Positions 35,835-43,321 of a stretch of DNA of 43,321 nucleotides are shown here, one piece after another. Each line of letters starts with the position of its first letter. Within the stretch, counting starts at the first letter, position 1. The position numbers and the translations under genes are program-made. Below the pieces are notes generated by a model. That model saw only the letters and a program-made list of their open reading frames with translations. It ran no database searches and was not told the DNA's origin. The DNA is from an uncultured Verrucomicrobiota bacterium. GTDB taxonomy: Bacteria > Verrucomicrobiota > Verrucomicrobiia > Limisphaerales > CAIMTB01. The stretch is from contig CAIMTB010000201.1 of the NCBI GenBank assembly GCA_903844265.1, forward strand, positions 1-43,321. The letters run 5' to 3'.

Positions 35835-38800
35835 CTACTTGTTGAGGACCTCGTCGAGGTTCAGGAGCTGGTTCGCGACCATTGTGAAACTGGCGAGGGG
35901 TACGGCCTGTCCGGCGAGGTTTTCGGGAGGCTTGGCCTCGCCGACAGCCAGCAGCTTTTCCGCTTCCTCGGGCGCCGAGAGGTAGAACTCGCTCATGTCC
36001 TTGAAGGAGGCTGTGACCTCCGCGAATTCGTCGGGGCGCAGGGGGCGGGCCAGGATCCGGCGCGCGAGCCGGTCGATCGTCGCTGCCGTGTCGCCCTTGG
36101 TTTCGGCGAAGGCGCGGCTGGCAAGAATTCGCGCGGCCTCGACGAACTGGGTGTCGTTGAGGGTGGCGAGGGCTTGAAGGGGGGTGTCGGTGCGTTCGCG
36201 GCGGACGGTGCATGTTTCGCGGCTCGGCGCGTTGAACAGGTCGAGCACCGCGGGCGGTGCCGATCGTTTCCAGAACGTGTAGAGCGACCGTCGATAGAGG
36301 GCGGATCCCGACTCACGCTGGTAGCGCCTGGTGTTGCTCTCGGGCATGGCCACGGCCTCCCAGACGCCCTCGGGCTGGTAGGGTTTCACGCTCGGGCCGC
36401 CCACGCGTGGGTCGAGCAATCCCGCCGCAGCCAGTGCGTAGTCACGGACCATCTCCGCATCCATGCGAAACCGGGGGCCGCGGGACAACAACCGGTTCTG
36501 AGGATCTTTCTCGATCTTCTCCGGCGTGGTGGTGGCGCTTTGTCGATAGGTCGCCGACGAGACGATCAGGCGGAACATATGTTTCACGTTCCAGCCGCTT
36601 GCCGTGAATTCGCAGGCGAGCCAGTCGAGAAGCTCAGGATGGACCGGTGCCTCGCCCATGATGCCGAAGTCCTCGGCAGACCGGACGATCCCGGTCCCGA
36701 ACACTTCCTGCCAGAACCGGTTCACGGTCACGCGCGGCGTGAGCGGGTTTTCAGGCGATACCAGCCACTGGGCGAGGCCCAGGCGGTTCGTCGGGGCGCC
36801 CTGCGGAAAAGGATGAAGCACCGCCGGCGTCCTGCCCGACACGGCGTCGCGCGGCTTGTCGTACTGGCCGCGGAACAGCACCGACGCCGTCGGCATGGAG
36901 TCCTTTTTTTCCTGCTGGATGTGGGTGACCGGACTCCTCAGTCGGATGCCTTCGCGTTCGGTCTCGAGTGACGCAAGCTGCTTCCGGGCGTCCTGGAATG
37001 GCGCGTTGCGGAGGAGGAAATAATCGAGGACATCCTTTCGCCATTCCGGCTTCCAGTCGGCGACCGGCATGGCCAGCAGATTGCGGACGTCGCCCATCCG
37101 GGCGATGGCGCGGACTTCAGGTCCGGCGAGCTCCCGGCTGTACAATCTGAAGTCCTGGACTGCACCGCCGGTGAACGAGGGTCCGGAACTGCGTCGCCCA
37201 AGGCGCAGGGCGGTCCTGGCGCGGATGCTGTCGCGGACCTTGCCTGGACCCTCGACCTCGGTTTCGGCGGAGTCGCCGTCCACGTAGATATGCACGCCTT
37301 CGGGGCGTCCGCTGCCATCGGCGGTGACCAGCACATGTTGCCATGCGCCTTTCTTGGCCAGGCGTTTCTTGGTCTTGAGCTTGAGCGCGTTGTCGGGCCA
37401 TTTCTCGACGAAATGCGCGGCGAACTGGCCTTGTTGGATCCAGAGGTCCCAGCCGCGGTGGTCCTTGGCCTCATCCATCCGCGCGACGATGGCGGCGGTG
37501 TCATTGAAGGCCTCGGGCACGAACACCCAGGCTCCGTAGGAGAAGGCCTGGCCCAGCTCGAAATCCCCGGCGTCACCCAGATCGACCGAGCCCTCCTTCT
37601 CGAATCGCAGGGCAGGGCCGTCGTGGCCCTGGGCGTCCCAGATCGTCGGGCCATCCGTCACGCGCCTGGCGGATTGGCCGGCGACGGTTGCCACGACTTC
37701 GGTTCCGTGGCCTTCATTCAACGGAGCGCGAAGCGCGAGGCCGACGGCGAGGTCCTTTTCGACGGCGTCCATGGTGAGTCCGGTGACCCAGGGCTCAAAG
37801 GCCTGTTCCGCCCCCTTGCGTTTCTCGTCGACGGAGGTCTTCGCGGCGGTGATCTCGGAAGGCAGCGTGCCCCAGCGGACACGGTCCTGGGTGTCCTCGA
37901 CCACGGTCATGCTGGCGTTGGCGCCGTCCTTCACGTTGCCGTCGAATCCGCCCTGCGTGGTGTTCCGGAAGAACGCGGCCATCGAATAGAAATCGCGCGT
38001 GGTGATCGGGTCGAACTTGTGGTCGTGACAGGCTGCGCAATTCGCCGTGAGACCGAGCCACACCCAGCTGGTCGTGGTGACGCGATCGTTTGCGTAGTTG
38101 ACCTTGTTCTCCTCCTCGATGGTGCCGCCCTCGTTGGTCGTCGGGTTGCAGCGGTGGAAACCCGTGGCCACCAGCTGGTCGTCGGTCGGGCTCAACAGGA
38201 GATCGCCAGCAAATTGTTCCAAGGTGAACCGGTCGAACGGCTGGTTCGCGTTGAACGCGCGGATCACCCAGTCGCGGTACGGCCACATCTCGCGGTAATT
38301 GTCGAAGTGCAGGCCGTGCGTGTCGGCATAGCGCGCGGCGTCGAGCCAGTATCGGGCCCGGTGCTCACCCCAGCGCGGCGAATCCAGGAGTCGTGACACC
38401 CATCGGTCATAGGCGTCGGGCTCCGAGTCCGCAACGAACGCCTCCACTTCCGCGGGCGACGGCGGCAGGCCGGTGAGGTCCAATGAAAGGCGACGCAGCA
38501 AGGTTCGGCGATCCGCCTCGGGAGCCGGGGTCAGGCCCTTCGAATCAAGCCGCGCGAAGAGGAAGGCATCGATCGGATTCCGGATTCGTGCAGCAACGCC
38601 CGGGCTGGAGGGCCTGGGGACTTCCGGTCGTTCGGGCCTGATGAAGGACCAGTGCGGCTGCCACACGGCCCCCTCGGCAATCCAGCGCTTCAACAATTCC
38701 TTCTGCTCCGGCTTCAGTACTTTGTGCGACTTCGGCGGGGGCATCACGTCGTCGTCGCTCGTCGCGATGAGGCGCTTCCAAAACTCGCTCTCGTCGGGCT

Positions 38801-39101
38801 TGCCCGAAATGACCGCCGGACCGCGCTTGGGGGTCGACTCGAACAGGCCGTCGCGCGTGTCGAGCCTCAGGCCGGCCTTGCGTGATGCGGGGTCCGGTCC
38901 GTGGCAGGCATAGCAGTTGTCCGTGAGGATCGGCTTGATGTCGCGGTTGTACACCAGGGTTCCAGCCCCGGACGCGCCCTGCATGAAGAGCGCGGAGATA
39001 AACGCTGTGGCGGCGATCCGACCTGAGATGCGAGAGGCGGCGTCGCGAACCCCGAGGACACGACGTGACCAGAACTCCAGACGATGGGCGAACGAGGACA
39101 T
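35835..39101 (-). CDS. exported cytochrome-DUF1549-LamG-DUF1553 protein
   Basis: A 1088-residue protein from ATG 39101 (MSSFAHRLEF), preferred over an ATG 21 codons earlier because it leaves a plausible export signal (about 28-47, IAATAFISALFMQGASGAG). An N-terminal Planctomycete-type cytochrome c domain has CYACH at 63-67. DUF1549 runs at about 170-385 with a second heme-type site CAACH at 355-359. A LamG/concanavalin-like domain (about 455-660) inserts before DUF1553 (about 765-1030). The LamG insert suggests carbohydrate or surface binding. As with the first DUF1549/DUF1553 gene, no enzymatic reaction is established. The DUF1501 gene follows 6 nt later. Confidence 0.92.
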   Translation of the reverse strand: MSSFAHRLEFWSRRVLGVRDAASRISGRIAATAFISALFMQGASGAGTLVYNRDIKPILTDNCYACHGPDPASRKAGLRLDTRDGLFESTPKRGPAVISGKPDESEFWKRLIATSDDDVMPPPKSHKVLKPEQKELLKRWIAEGAVWQPHWSFIRPERPEVPRPSSPGVAARIRNPIDAFLFARLDSKGLTPAPEADRRTLLRRLSLDLTGLPPSPAEVEAFVADSEPDAYDRWVSRLLDSPRWGEHRARYWLDAARYADTHGLHFDNYREMWPYRDWVIRAFNANQPFDRFTLEQFAGDLLLSPTDDQLVATGFHRCNPTTNEGGTIEEENKVNYANDRVTTTSWVWLGLTANCAACHDHKFDPITTRDFYSMAAFFRNTTQGGFDGNVKDGANASMTVVEDTQDRVRWGTLPSEITAAKTSVDEKRKGAEQAFEPWVTGLTMDAVEKDLAVGLALRAPLNEGHGTEVVATVAGQSARRVTDGPTIWDAQGHDGPALRFEKEGSVDLGDAGDFELGQAFSYGAWVFVPEAFNDTAAIVARMDEAKDHRGWDLWIQQGQFAAHFVEKWPDNALKLKTKKRLAKKGAWQHVLVTADGSGRPEGVHIYVDGDSAETEVEGPGKVRDSIRARTALRLGRRSSGPSFTGGAVQDFRLYSRELAGPEVRAIARMGDVRNLLAMPVADWKPEWRKDVLDYFLLRNAPFQDARKQLASLETEREGIRLRSPVTHIQQEKKDSMPTASVLFRGQYDKPRDAVSGRTPAVLHPFPQGAPTNRLGLAQWLVSPENPLTPRVTVNRFWQEVFGTGIVRSAEDFGIMGEAPVHPELLDWLACEFTASGWNVKHMFRLIVSSATYRQSATTTPEKIEKDPQNRLLSRGPRFRMDAEMVRDYALAAAGLLDPRVGGPSVKPYQPEGVWEAVAMPESNTRRYQRESGSALYRRSLYTFWKRSAPPAVLDLFNAPSRETCTVRRERTDTPLQALATLNDTQFVEAARILASRAFAETKGDTAATIDRLARRILARPLRPDEFAEVTASFKDMSEFYLSAPEEAEKLLAVGEAKPPENLAGQAVPLASFTMVANQLLNLDEVLNK

Positions 39102-39219
39102 GGGGAATAAGCTGCGCCAATCATCGAAATTGCGGGGCCGGCTGCAAGCCTTTGGCTGTGCCATTCGTCAAGTTGCCAGTTTCCCCATAATCCCGCTCGC
39201 CTCCGTCAGTCCTCGCGGG

Positions 39220-39225
39220 TATCAG
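39220..39225 (+). promoter_or_regulatory. candidate -10 hexamer TATCAG for the fibre-protein gene
   Basis: TATCAG lies six nt before the ATG at 39232, with no Shine-Dalgarno in between. It fits the leaderless pattern seen at several other starts here. The -35 region is weak. Confidence 0.3.
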
Positions 39226-39231
39226 GATTCC

Positions 39232-41271
39232 ATGAAGCGGCTCACGATGCTGTTGGTCATGGCGGGTGGAATTCTTGGCGGACAGGTCTTCGCACAGGAG
39301 ACCGCGTTCAGCTACAGCGGTCGTCTGAGCGACGGCGGTGGAGCCGCCTCGGGAGGGTTTGATCTTCGGGCGATCCTGTACAATGCCGAGGCGGGTGGGG
39401 CTCAGGTGGGGGTGGTTGTCACGAACCTGAATGTCACGGTTTCGGGGGGGTCGTTTCGGACTGATTTCGACTTTGGCGGCGGAGTGTTCGACGGGCAACG
39501 CCGGTGGCTTGAGATCGGAATCCGGCCCGCGGGAAACTCTGTGTTCACCACCCTGAATCCGCGCCAGCCCATCTCGGCAGCGCCCTACGCGCTCTATGCC
39601 TTGACTCCCGCAGGCCCGGCCGGTGCCAAGGGTGACAAGGGGGACGCAGGTTCACCCGGTGCCAAGGGCGACAAGGGGGACGCAGGCCCGCCCGGTGCCA
39701 AGGGCGATGCAGGGCCGGTTGGATCTGTGGGAGCGCAGGGAATTCCTGGAATTCCGGGAACTCCGGGAACTCCGGGAGCGAAAGGGGATCCTGGTTCGCA
39801 GGGGAACGTCGGTCTCCAGGGTCAGCCCGGTCCTGCGGGTCCTGCGGGTCCTGCGGGTGTTCCCGGGTCGGTGGATGCCTGGAGTCGCCAGGGCAACGCT
39901 GGGACCAGTTCCATCACGAATTTCGTCGGTACCACGGACGCTGCGCCCTTCGTCCTGCGGGCTGGGAACCAGCAGGCGATCCGGCTCGAGGGGGAGGTCA
40001 GCGGCGTGCGGATCATTGCGGGCCGAGGCAACTCCATTTCTGTGCTCTCCACCAACAGTTCCATCCTTGGCGGCCGGGAGAACGCGATCGGGGAGGCCGC
40101 ACACGAGAGCGGCATCGCGGGCGGGCTCCAGAACAACATCCGTAAAGACCAGCGCTCGGCCTTCATCGGTGGCGGCGCCCGCAACACCATCAACGCCGAC
40201 AACCAGCACGGCTTCATCGGCGGGGGTCGCGATAATGCGATCGGCACGAATTCGGTCATCAGCCTCGTGGTGGGCGGTGGAGAAAATCGCATCGGGAACA
40301 ACGTCGACGGCGGCCTGATGGTCGGCGGCTTCCGGAACGATGTGCTCGGTTCGTCGAATCCCAACCGCCGCGAGATCGCCCCCGTGCTCATTGGCGGCTC
40401 GGACAATACCATCGGCCTGGAGAGCAGCTGGGCGGTGATCCTCGGCGGCGACAACAATGGCATCGGGACCAATTGCGCCAGTGCGGTGGTAGCGGGCGGG
40501 ACCAACAACATCGTGGCCAACAATTGCGGCTTCTCGTTTGTCGCCGGCCGCCGCGGGCGCGTGAATCATCCGGGATCGTTTGTGTGGGCCGACAGCCAGA
40601 ACGTCAGTTACGGATCCAGCGCCGAGGACAGCTTCAACGTGCGCGCTTCCGGGGGGATGTACCTGAACACGGATACTTCCATGTTCTTCGGCAGCGCCAC
40701 CCGCCAGATGATCAACCTCTGGAGCGACCGCTACGGGATTGGCGTCCAGGATTCCACCTTCTACTCAAGGACGGACAGCAACGGCGCTTTCTCGTGGTTC
40801 CGTGGCGGAACTCACGTCAACACCGCCAACAATCCCGGTGCCGGCGGCGTTGAGATGATGCGTCTCAACTCCGGTGGCCTCCGTGTGAACGGCACGTTCG
40901 TCAGCGCTTCCGACCGCAACGCGAAGCAGGATTTCCGGGCCGTGGATTCCGAGTCGGTTCTCGCGAAGGTGGCCGCGATGCCGATCTCCGAGTGGAGTTA
41001 CAAGGAGGATCCCGCGGTCCGTCACGTCGGCCCGATGGCGCAGGATTTCCGCGCCGCGTTTCCGCTCGGCGAGGACGACCGCCACATCGCCATGGTCGAC
41101 GCCGACGGCGTGGCGTTTGCCGCGATCCAGGGCCTGAACCGGAAGGTCGAGGCACAATCGGCGGAGTTGAAGACCCGGGACGCGCGCATCGAGAAGCTCG
41201 AATCGGAGCTCGCCGAACTCCGGAGCCTGGTCCTCAAGGCCGTGGCCCATCAAACCGAGGCGCATCCATGA
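39232..41271 (+). CDS. collagen-like, head-repeat fibre protein with S74 autochaperone domain
   Basis: A 679-residue exported protein (signal to about 22, cleavage near FA|QET). Residues 25-123 are the N-terminal beta domain seen in PVC surface fibres, opening FSYSGRLSD and ending QPISAAPYALYAL. Residues 127-213 are an uninterrupted collagen-like tract with Gly at every third position (29 triplets; many GAKGDKGD and GPAGPAG). Residues about 255-445 are repeats of about 22-28 residues built on GG-N-IG units (VVGGGENRIG, LIGGSDNTIG, VILGGDNNGIG), like left-handed beta-roll heads of trimeric adhesins. Residues about 555-640 are the S74 intramolecular chaperone, with S560-D561 and K565 in SDRNAK. 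A coiled coil (about 636-668) ends the chain. It is likely a trimeric, self-processing surface fibre. Confidence 0.85.
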   Translation: MKRLTMLLVMAGGILGGQVFAQETAFSYSGRLSDGGGAASGGFDLRAILYNAEAGGAQVGVVVTNLNVTVSGGSFRTDFDFGGGVFDGQRRWLEIGIRPAGNSVFTTLNPRQPISAAPYALYALTPAGPAGAKGDKGDAGSPGAKGDKGDAGPPGAKGDAGPVGSVGAQGIPGIPGTPGTPGAKGDPGSQGNVGLQGQPGPAGPAGPAGVPGSVDAWSRQGNAGTSSITNFVGTTDAAPFVLRAGNQQAIRLEGEVSGVRIIAGRGNSISVLSTNSSILGGRENAIGEAAHESGIAGGLQNNIRKDQRSAFIGGGARNTINADNQHGFIGGGRDNAIGTNSVISLVVGGGENRIGNNVDGGLMVGGFRNDVLGSSNPNRREIAPVLIGGSDNTIGLESSWAVILGGDNNGIGTNCASAVVAGGTNNIVANNCGFSFVAGRRGRVNHPGSFVWADSQNVSYGSSAEDSFNVRASGGMYLNTDTSMFFGSATRQMINLWSDRYGIGVQDSTFYSRTDSNGAFSWFRGGTHVNTANNPGAGGVEMMRLNSGGLRVNGTFVSASDRNAKQDFRAVDSESVLAKVAAMPISEWSYKEDPAVRHVGPMAQDFRAAFPLGEDDRHIAMVDADGVAFAAIQGLNRKVEAQSAELKTRDARIEKLESELAELRSLVLKAVAHQTEAHP

Positions 41272-41756
41272 GTGACCGCTTCCCAATCGTCGATCGTGCC
41301 CGCACCGGGTTCAGGATCATCGCCGTTCTCGTGGGGTTGTGCCCGGTTGGCGCCGGTCCCGTCGCCCGCGGCGACCTGGAGGGCGGCGGTTTCAAACTGA
41401 CCGGAGCCATCTCAGGGGGCGGCGGCGGCAGTTCGGCGGGCGGCCCCTTCCAAATCTCCGGCTGGGTCAGCACTGGACCGGACTCCGTGATGAGCGGCGG
41501 GTCATTCGTGCTGCAGGGCGGCCTTGCTCCTCCCGAGATCGTGCCGGAAGACAGGCCCAGCATCCGGGCGGTGTTCACCCTGGACAAGGCCGTGGCCATG
41601 ACCTGGTCCGCGGCGAGTGCCGGTTACGTCCTTGAGTTCAGCGCGTCACTCGGACCCGATGCCGCCTGGACTCCGGTGAATCCCCAACCCACGGGGGCGA
41701 CCTTCACCTCGCCGTGCCAGCAACCGGCCCGCTATTTCCGGCTGCGGAAGCCGTGA
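41268..41756 (+). CDS. small secreted protein overlapping the fibre gene
   Basis: A 162-residue protein whose ATG overlaps the fibre-protein stop as ATGA, so the two are translated together. An N-terminal hydrophobic stretch (about 14-32, RIIAVLVGLCPVGAGPVARG) acts as signal or anchor. Next comes a glycine/serine-rich repeat region (FKLTGAISGGGGGSSAGGPFQISGWVS), then a C-terminal beta-rich part ending in ARYFRLRKP. I do not recognise a named domain. In its position beside the fibre gene it could be a surface partner or anchor. Confidence 0.75.
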   Translation: MSDRFPIVDRARTGFRIIAVLVGLCPVGAGPVARGDLEGGGFKLTGAISGGGGGSSAGGPFQISGWVSTGPDSVMSGGSFVLQGGLAPPEIVPEDRPSIRAVFTLDKAVAMTWSAASAGYVLEFSASLGPDAAWTPVNPQPTGATFTSPCQQPARYFRLRKP

Positions 41757-41764
41757 CTCCAGGA

Positions 41765-42844
41765 TTACGGATGTAATGCCACAGTCTTCCCCGTCCTGGC
41801 GCTCTTCACCGCGGCGTCGACGATTTCCTGGCCGATCCGGCTGATGGGAAGGCTGACCGGGCCTTCGGGGGCTTTGCCTTTCTCGAGGCAATGCAGGAAG
41901 TACTCGATGGGATTGCGATTGGGCGCGGAAGGTTCCGGCGCGGCGAGGATGTGGGGCTTCGGTTTGCGGCGGGTCTGGACCGTCACGAAGCGGTCGTAAT
42001 CGTAGCTGCTGATCGTGCCTTCCGTTCCGGCGATGACGAAGCCGCAGCGGGGCTGGGGCTGGATTGTCCAGGGATCCGTGAAGGTTCCCCAGCGGGTCTC
42101 GAACTTGGAGAGCCCATGCGCATATCGGGCGACGACGATGCTGTGTTCGTCGACTTCCAATCCGGTGGGGTGATCCACGACCGCGGTGACATCGATGGGC
42201 CGGCGTCCGCCCTGGTACCAGGTCCCGAGCGTCGTGCCATAGCCGAGATAGTCGAGGAGGGACCCGCCGCCATGCGCCTGCTTGTAAAACCATGAGCCTG
42301 GCTTCGCGCTCTCGACTTGCGCGGCGGTTTTTTCGTCCTTGTCGGCCCCATGCCAGAGCGGTCCGCGATTCCCGCCGAAATGCCAGACGTTGAGCACGTC
42401 GCCGATGTGGCCAGCCGCGACGAGTCCGTGGGCCTTGCGATGACAGGCGGACCATTGGAGCGGCCAGTTGATCATCAACTCACTCCCGCGCGGCATGGCT
42501 TTCACCATGGCGTCGGCTTCCTTCAGCGAGGCGGCGAATGGTTTTTCAACGAGGATATGGGCCCCGGACGGCGCGATTTTCTTGACCCAGTCGCCGTGCT
42601 TTGAGGCTGCGGGGCAGAGGATCACGACATCGGGACGCGCCTTCTCGAGGCACTCGCGGTAATCCGCAAACACGCGGTCGCGATCGATGCCCAGTTTTCG
42701 GGCGGCTTCCTCCATGCGGGCGGGTTGTTCGTCGGAGATCCCGACGAGTTCGACCCGCGGTTGCGAGGCGGCGTACCGGAGCAGGTCGCCCATGTGGAAG
42801 TGATCGAAGTTGATGCCGGCGATGCGCCACACTTTTCGCTTCAT
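41765..42844 (-). CDS. cytoplasmic Gfo/Idh/MocA family oxidoreductase
   Basis: A 359-residue protein from ATG 42844 with no export signal. The N-terminal Rossmann segment reads WRIAGINFDHFHMGD, where His/Phe residues replace the usual GxGxxG loop, a variant found in a PVC subfamily. EKP is at 100-102 (ILVEKPFAAS), and the C-terminal alpha/beta domain is complete. The family catalyses NAD(P)-dependent sugar oxidation or related reactions. The in-frame extension to 42973 is not credible, since it overlaps low-complexity DNA. It converges with the small secreted-protein gene at an 8-nt gap, so it is not in the fibre operon. Confidence 0.87.
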   Translation of the reverse strand: MKRKVWRIAGINFDHFHMGDLLRYAASQPRVELVGISDEQPARMEEAARKLGIDRDRVFADYRECLEKARPDVVILCPAASKHGDWVKKIAPSGAHILVEKPFAASLKEADAMVKAMPRGSELMINWPLQWSACHRKAHGLVAAGHIGDVLNVWHFGGNRGPLWHGADKDEKTAAQVESAKPGSWFYKQAHGGGSLLDYLGYGTTLGTWYQGGRRPIDVTAVVDHPTGLEVDEHSIVVARYAHGLSKFETRWGTFTDPWTIQPQPRCGFVIAGTEGTISSYDYDRFVTVQTRRKPKPHILAAPEPSAPNRNPIEYFLHCLEKGKAPEGPVSLPISRIGQEIVDAAVKSARTGKTVALHP

Positions 42845-42988
42845 GCAGGGGCGGGAGGATGGAAGGACCGCCGGCGGGAGGCCACCGGAAATCTCATGCG
42901 GACGGAGAGGTCTTGGGTCTTGGGTCGCGCCGGCGGTGCCGTCCATCGAGGAACGGAGTGGCGGGGGCGCCACCTACGGCTAAGGTCT

Positions 42989-43037
42989 GGGATCCCTCCG
43001 GGATCCCCCCCTGCGGGATCCCCCTCTGCGGGATCCC
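42989..43037. repeat. four GGGATCCC palindromes in tandem
   Basis: The 8-bp palindrome GGGATCCC occurs at 42989, 43000, 43015 and 43030, spaced 11, 15 and 15 nt. The last two intervals share the unit CTGCGGGATCCCC. They open the degenerate repeat region before the contig end. Confidence 0.7.
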
Positions 43038-43039
43038 GG

Positions 43040-43249
43040 CTGAGGCCGGAGTTCCGAACCTCGGGGCCGGAGTCCAGGGCTCCGGGCTCGAAGCAAAAAA
43101 CCCCGACCTCGCCGTTCCGAGCCTCGAAGCCGCGGTCGCGAGCCTCGGTGCCGAGGTTCCAAACTCCGGCGCCGGAGTTCTGAACCTCGCCCTCGGAGCT
43201 CCGGACCTCGAGGTCGGAGTTCCGAACTCCGAAGCCGGAGTTCCGGAGT
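43040..43249. repeat. degenerate GC-rich repeat array (CCGGAGTTCCGAAC units)
   Basis: At least five imperfect copies of a unit near GCCGGAGTTCCGAACCTCG are spread over about 200 nt. They include a perfect 8-bp dyad around one base at 43215-43231 (CGGAGTTC/GAACTCCG). No supported gene covers it. In translation it gives Pro/Arg/Phe-rich repeats that look non-coding. With the GGGATCCC block it accounts for the 477 nt after the last gene. Confidence 0.65.

Positions 43250-43321
<72 letters not shown>

Noticed and set aside
39232-41271. Prophage tail-fibre locus
   Set aside because: Although S74 and collagen-like repeats occur in phages, the protein has a signal peptide and no phage genes are nearby.

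Overview
This GC-rich window carries about 26 protein-coding genes and one tRNA, with no IS element, CRISPR array or rRNA. The gene families point to a Verrucomicrobiota-type heterotroph of the PVC superphylum, though this is inferred from family content and not from a marker phylogeny. The indicators are two DUF1549/DUF1553 plus DUF1501 gene pairs, a dehydrogenase/HEAT/heme protein, two Gfo/Idh/MocA oxidoreductases, a GH29 fucosidase, a DUF4159-MoxR-DUF58-BatA cluster, and fibre-like proteins with the N-terminal domain typical of PVC surface proteins. The right end runs into degenerate repeats and 72 uninterrupted G residues, so it is probably a contig end.

Layout. 1-6872 (minus): TPR/peptidase-MA protein, DUF4159, MoxR ATPase, DUF58 and a BatA-like protein that runs off the left edge, forming one envelope-stress type operon. 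6989-7079: tRNA-Ser(GGA). 7164-9731 (minus): a DUF1232 protein, PBP4-like D,D-carboxypeptidase and the redox repressor Rex. 9856-9903 (minus): a 15-residue lysine-rich micro-ORF with a good Shine-Dalgarno. 10143-12758 (plus): mutS. 12790-18206: a divergent pair, a large secreted dehydrogenase/HEAT/heme protein and a GH29 alpha-L-fucosidase. 18243-18902: TRIC/UPF0126 channel. 18925-21410 (minus): nagB-like isomerase and citramalate synthase cimA, preceded by an isoleucine-rich leader peptide and a terminator/antiterminator. 21554-23399 (plus): two peptide-type ABC permeases with no partner genes. 23409-26684: Gfo/Idh/MocA oxidoreductase, cupin and DUF5690 MFS-like transporter. 26898-34030 (plus): a cytochrome-WD40-Big2-DUF1549-DUF1553 protein, DUF1501, PPC-domain protein and rsmD. 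34359-39101 (minus): a second DUF1549/DUF1553 (with LamG) plus DUF1501 pair. 39232-41756 (plus): a collagen-like/head-repeat/S74-chaperone fibre protein and a small overlapping secreted protein. 41765-42844 (minus): a second Gfo/Idh/MocA oxidoreductase.

The most notable regulatory element lies upstream of cimA. A 26-codon leader peptide carries four isoleucine codons within six. Its stop codon overlaps the 5' arm of an 11-bp antiterminator, which competes with a perfect 17-bp terminator hairpin just before the gene. This is the textbook layout of ribosome-mediated attenuation, placed on the first enzyme of the citramalate route to isoleucine. A second candidate is a 10-bp hairpin holding the cupin gene's ribosome binding site in its loop and its start codon in its stem. 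Several transcription-unit starts also lack a Shine-Dalgarno but have a TAnnnT-like hexamer 5-8 nt upstream, suggesting frequent leaderless transcription.

Several true starts differ from the longest open frame (dacB GTG, PPC protein TTG, heme protein GTG, BatA GTG). These choices rest on translational coupling, signal peptides and SD placement.
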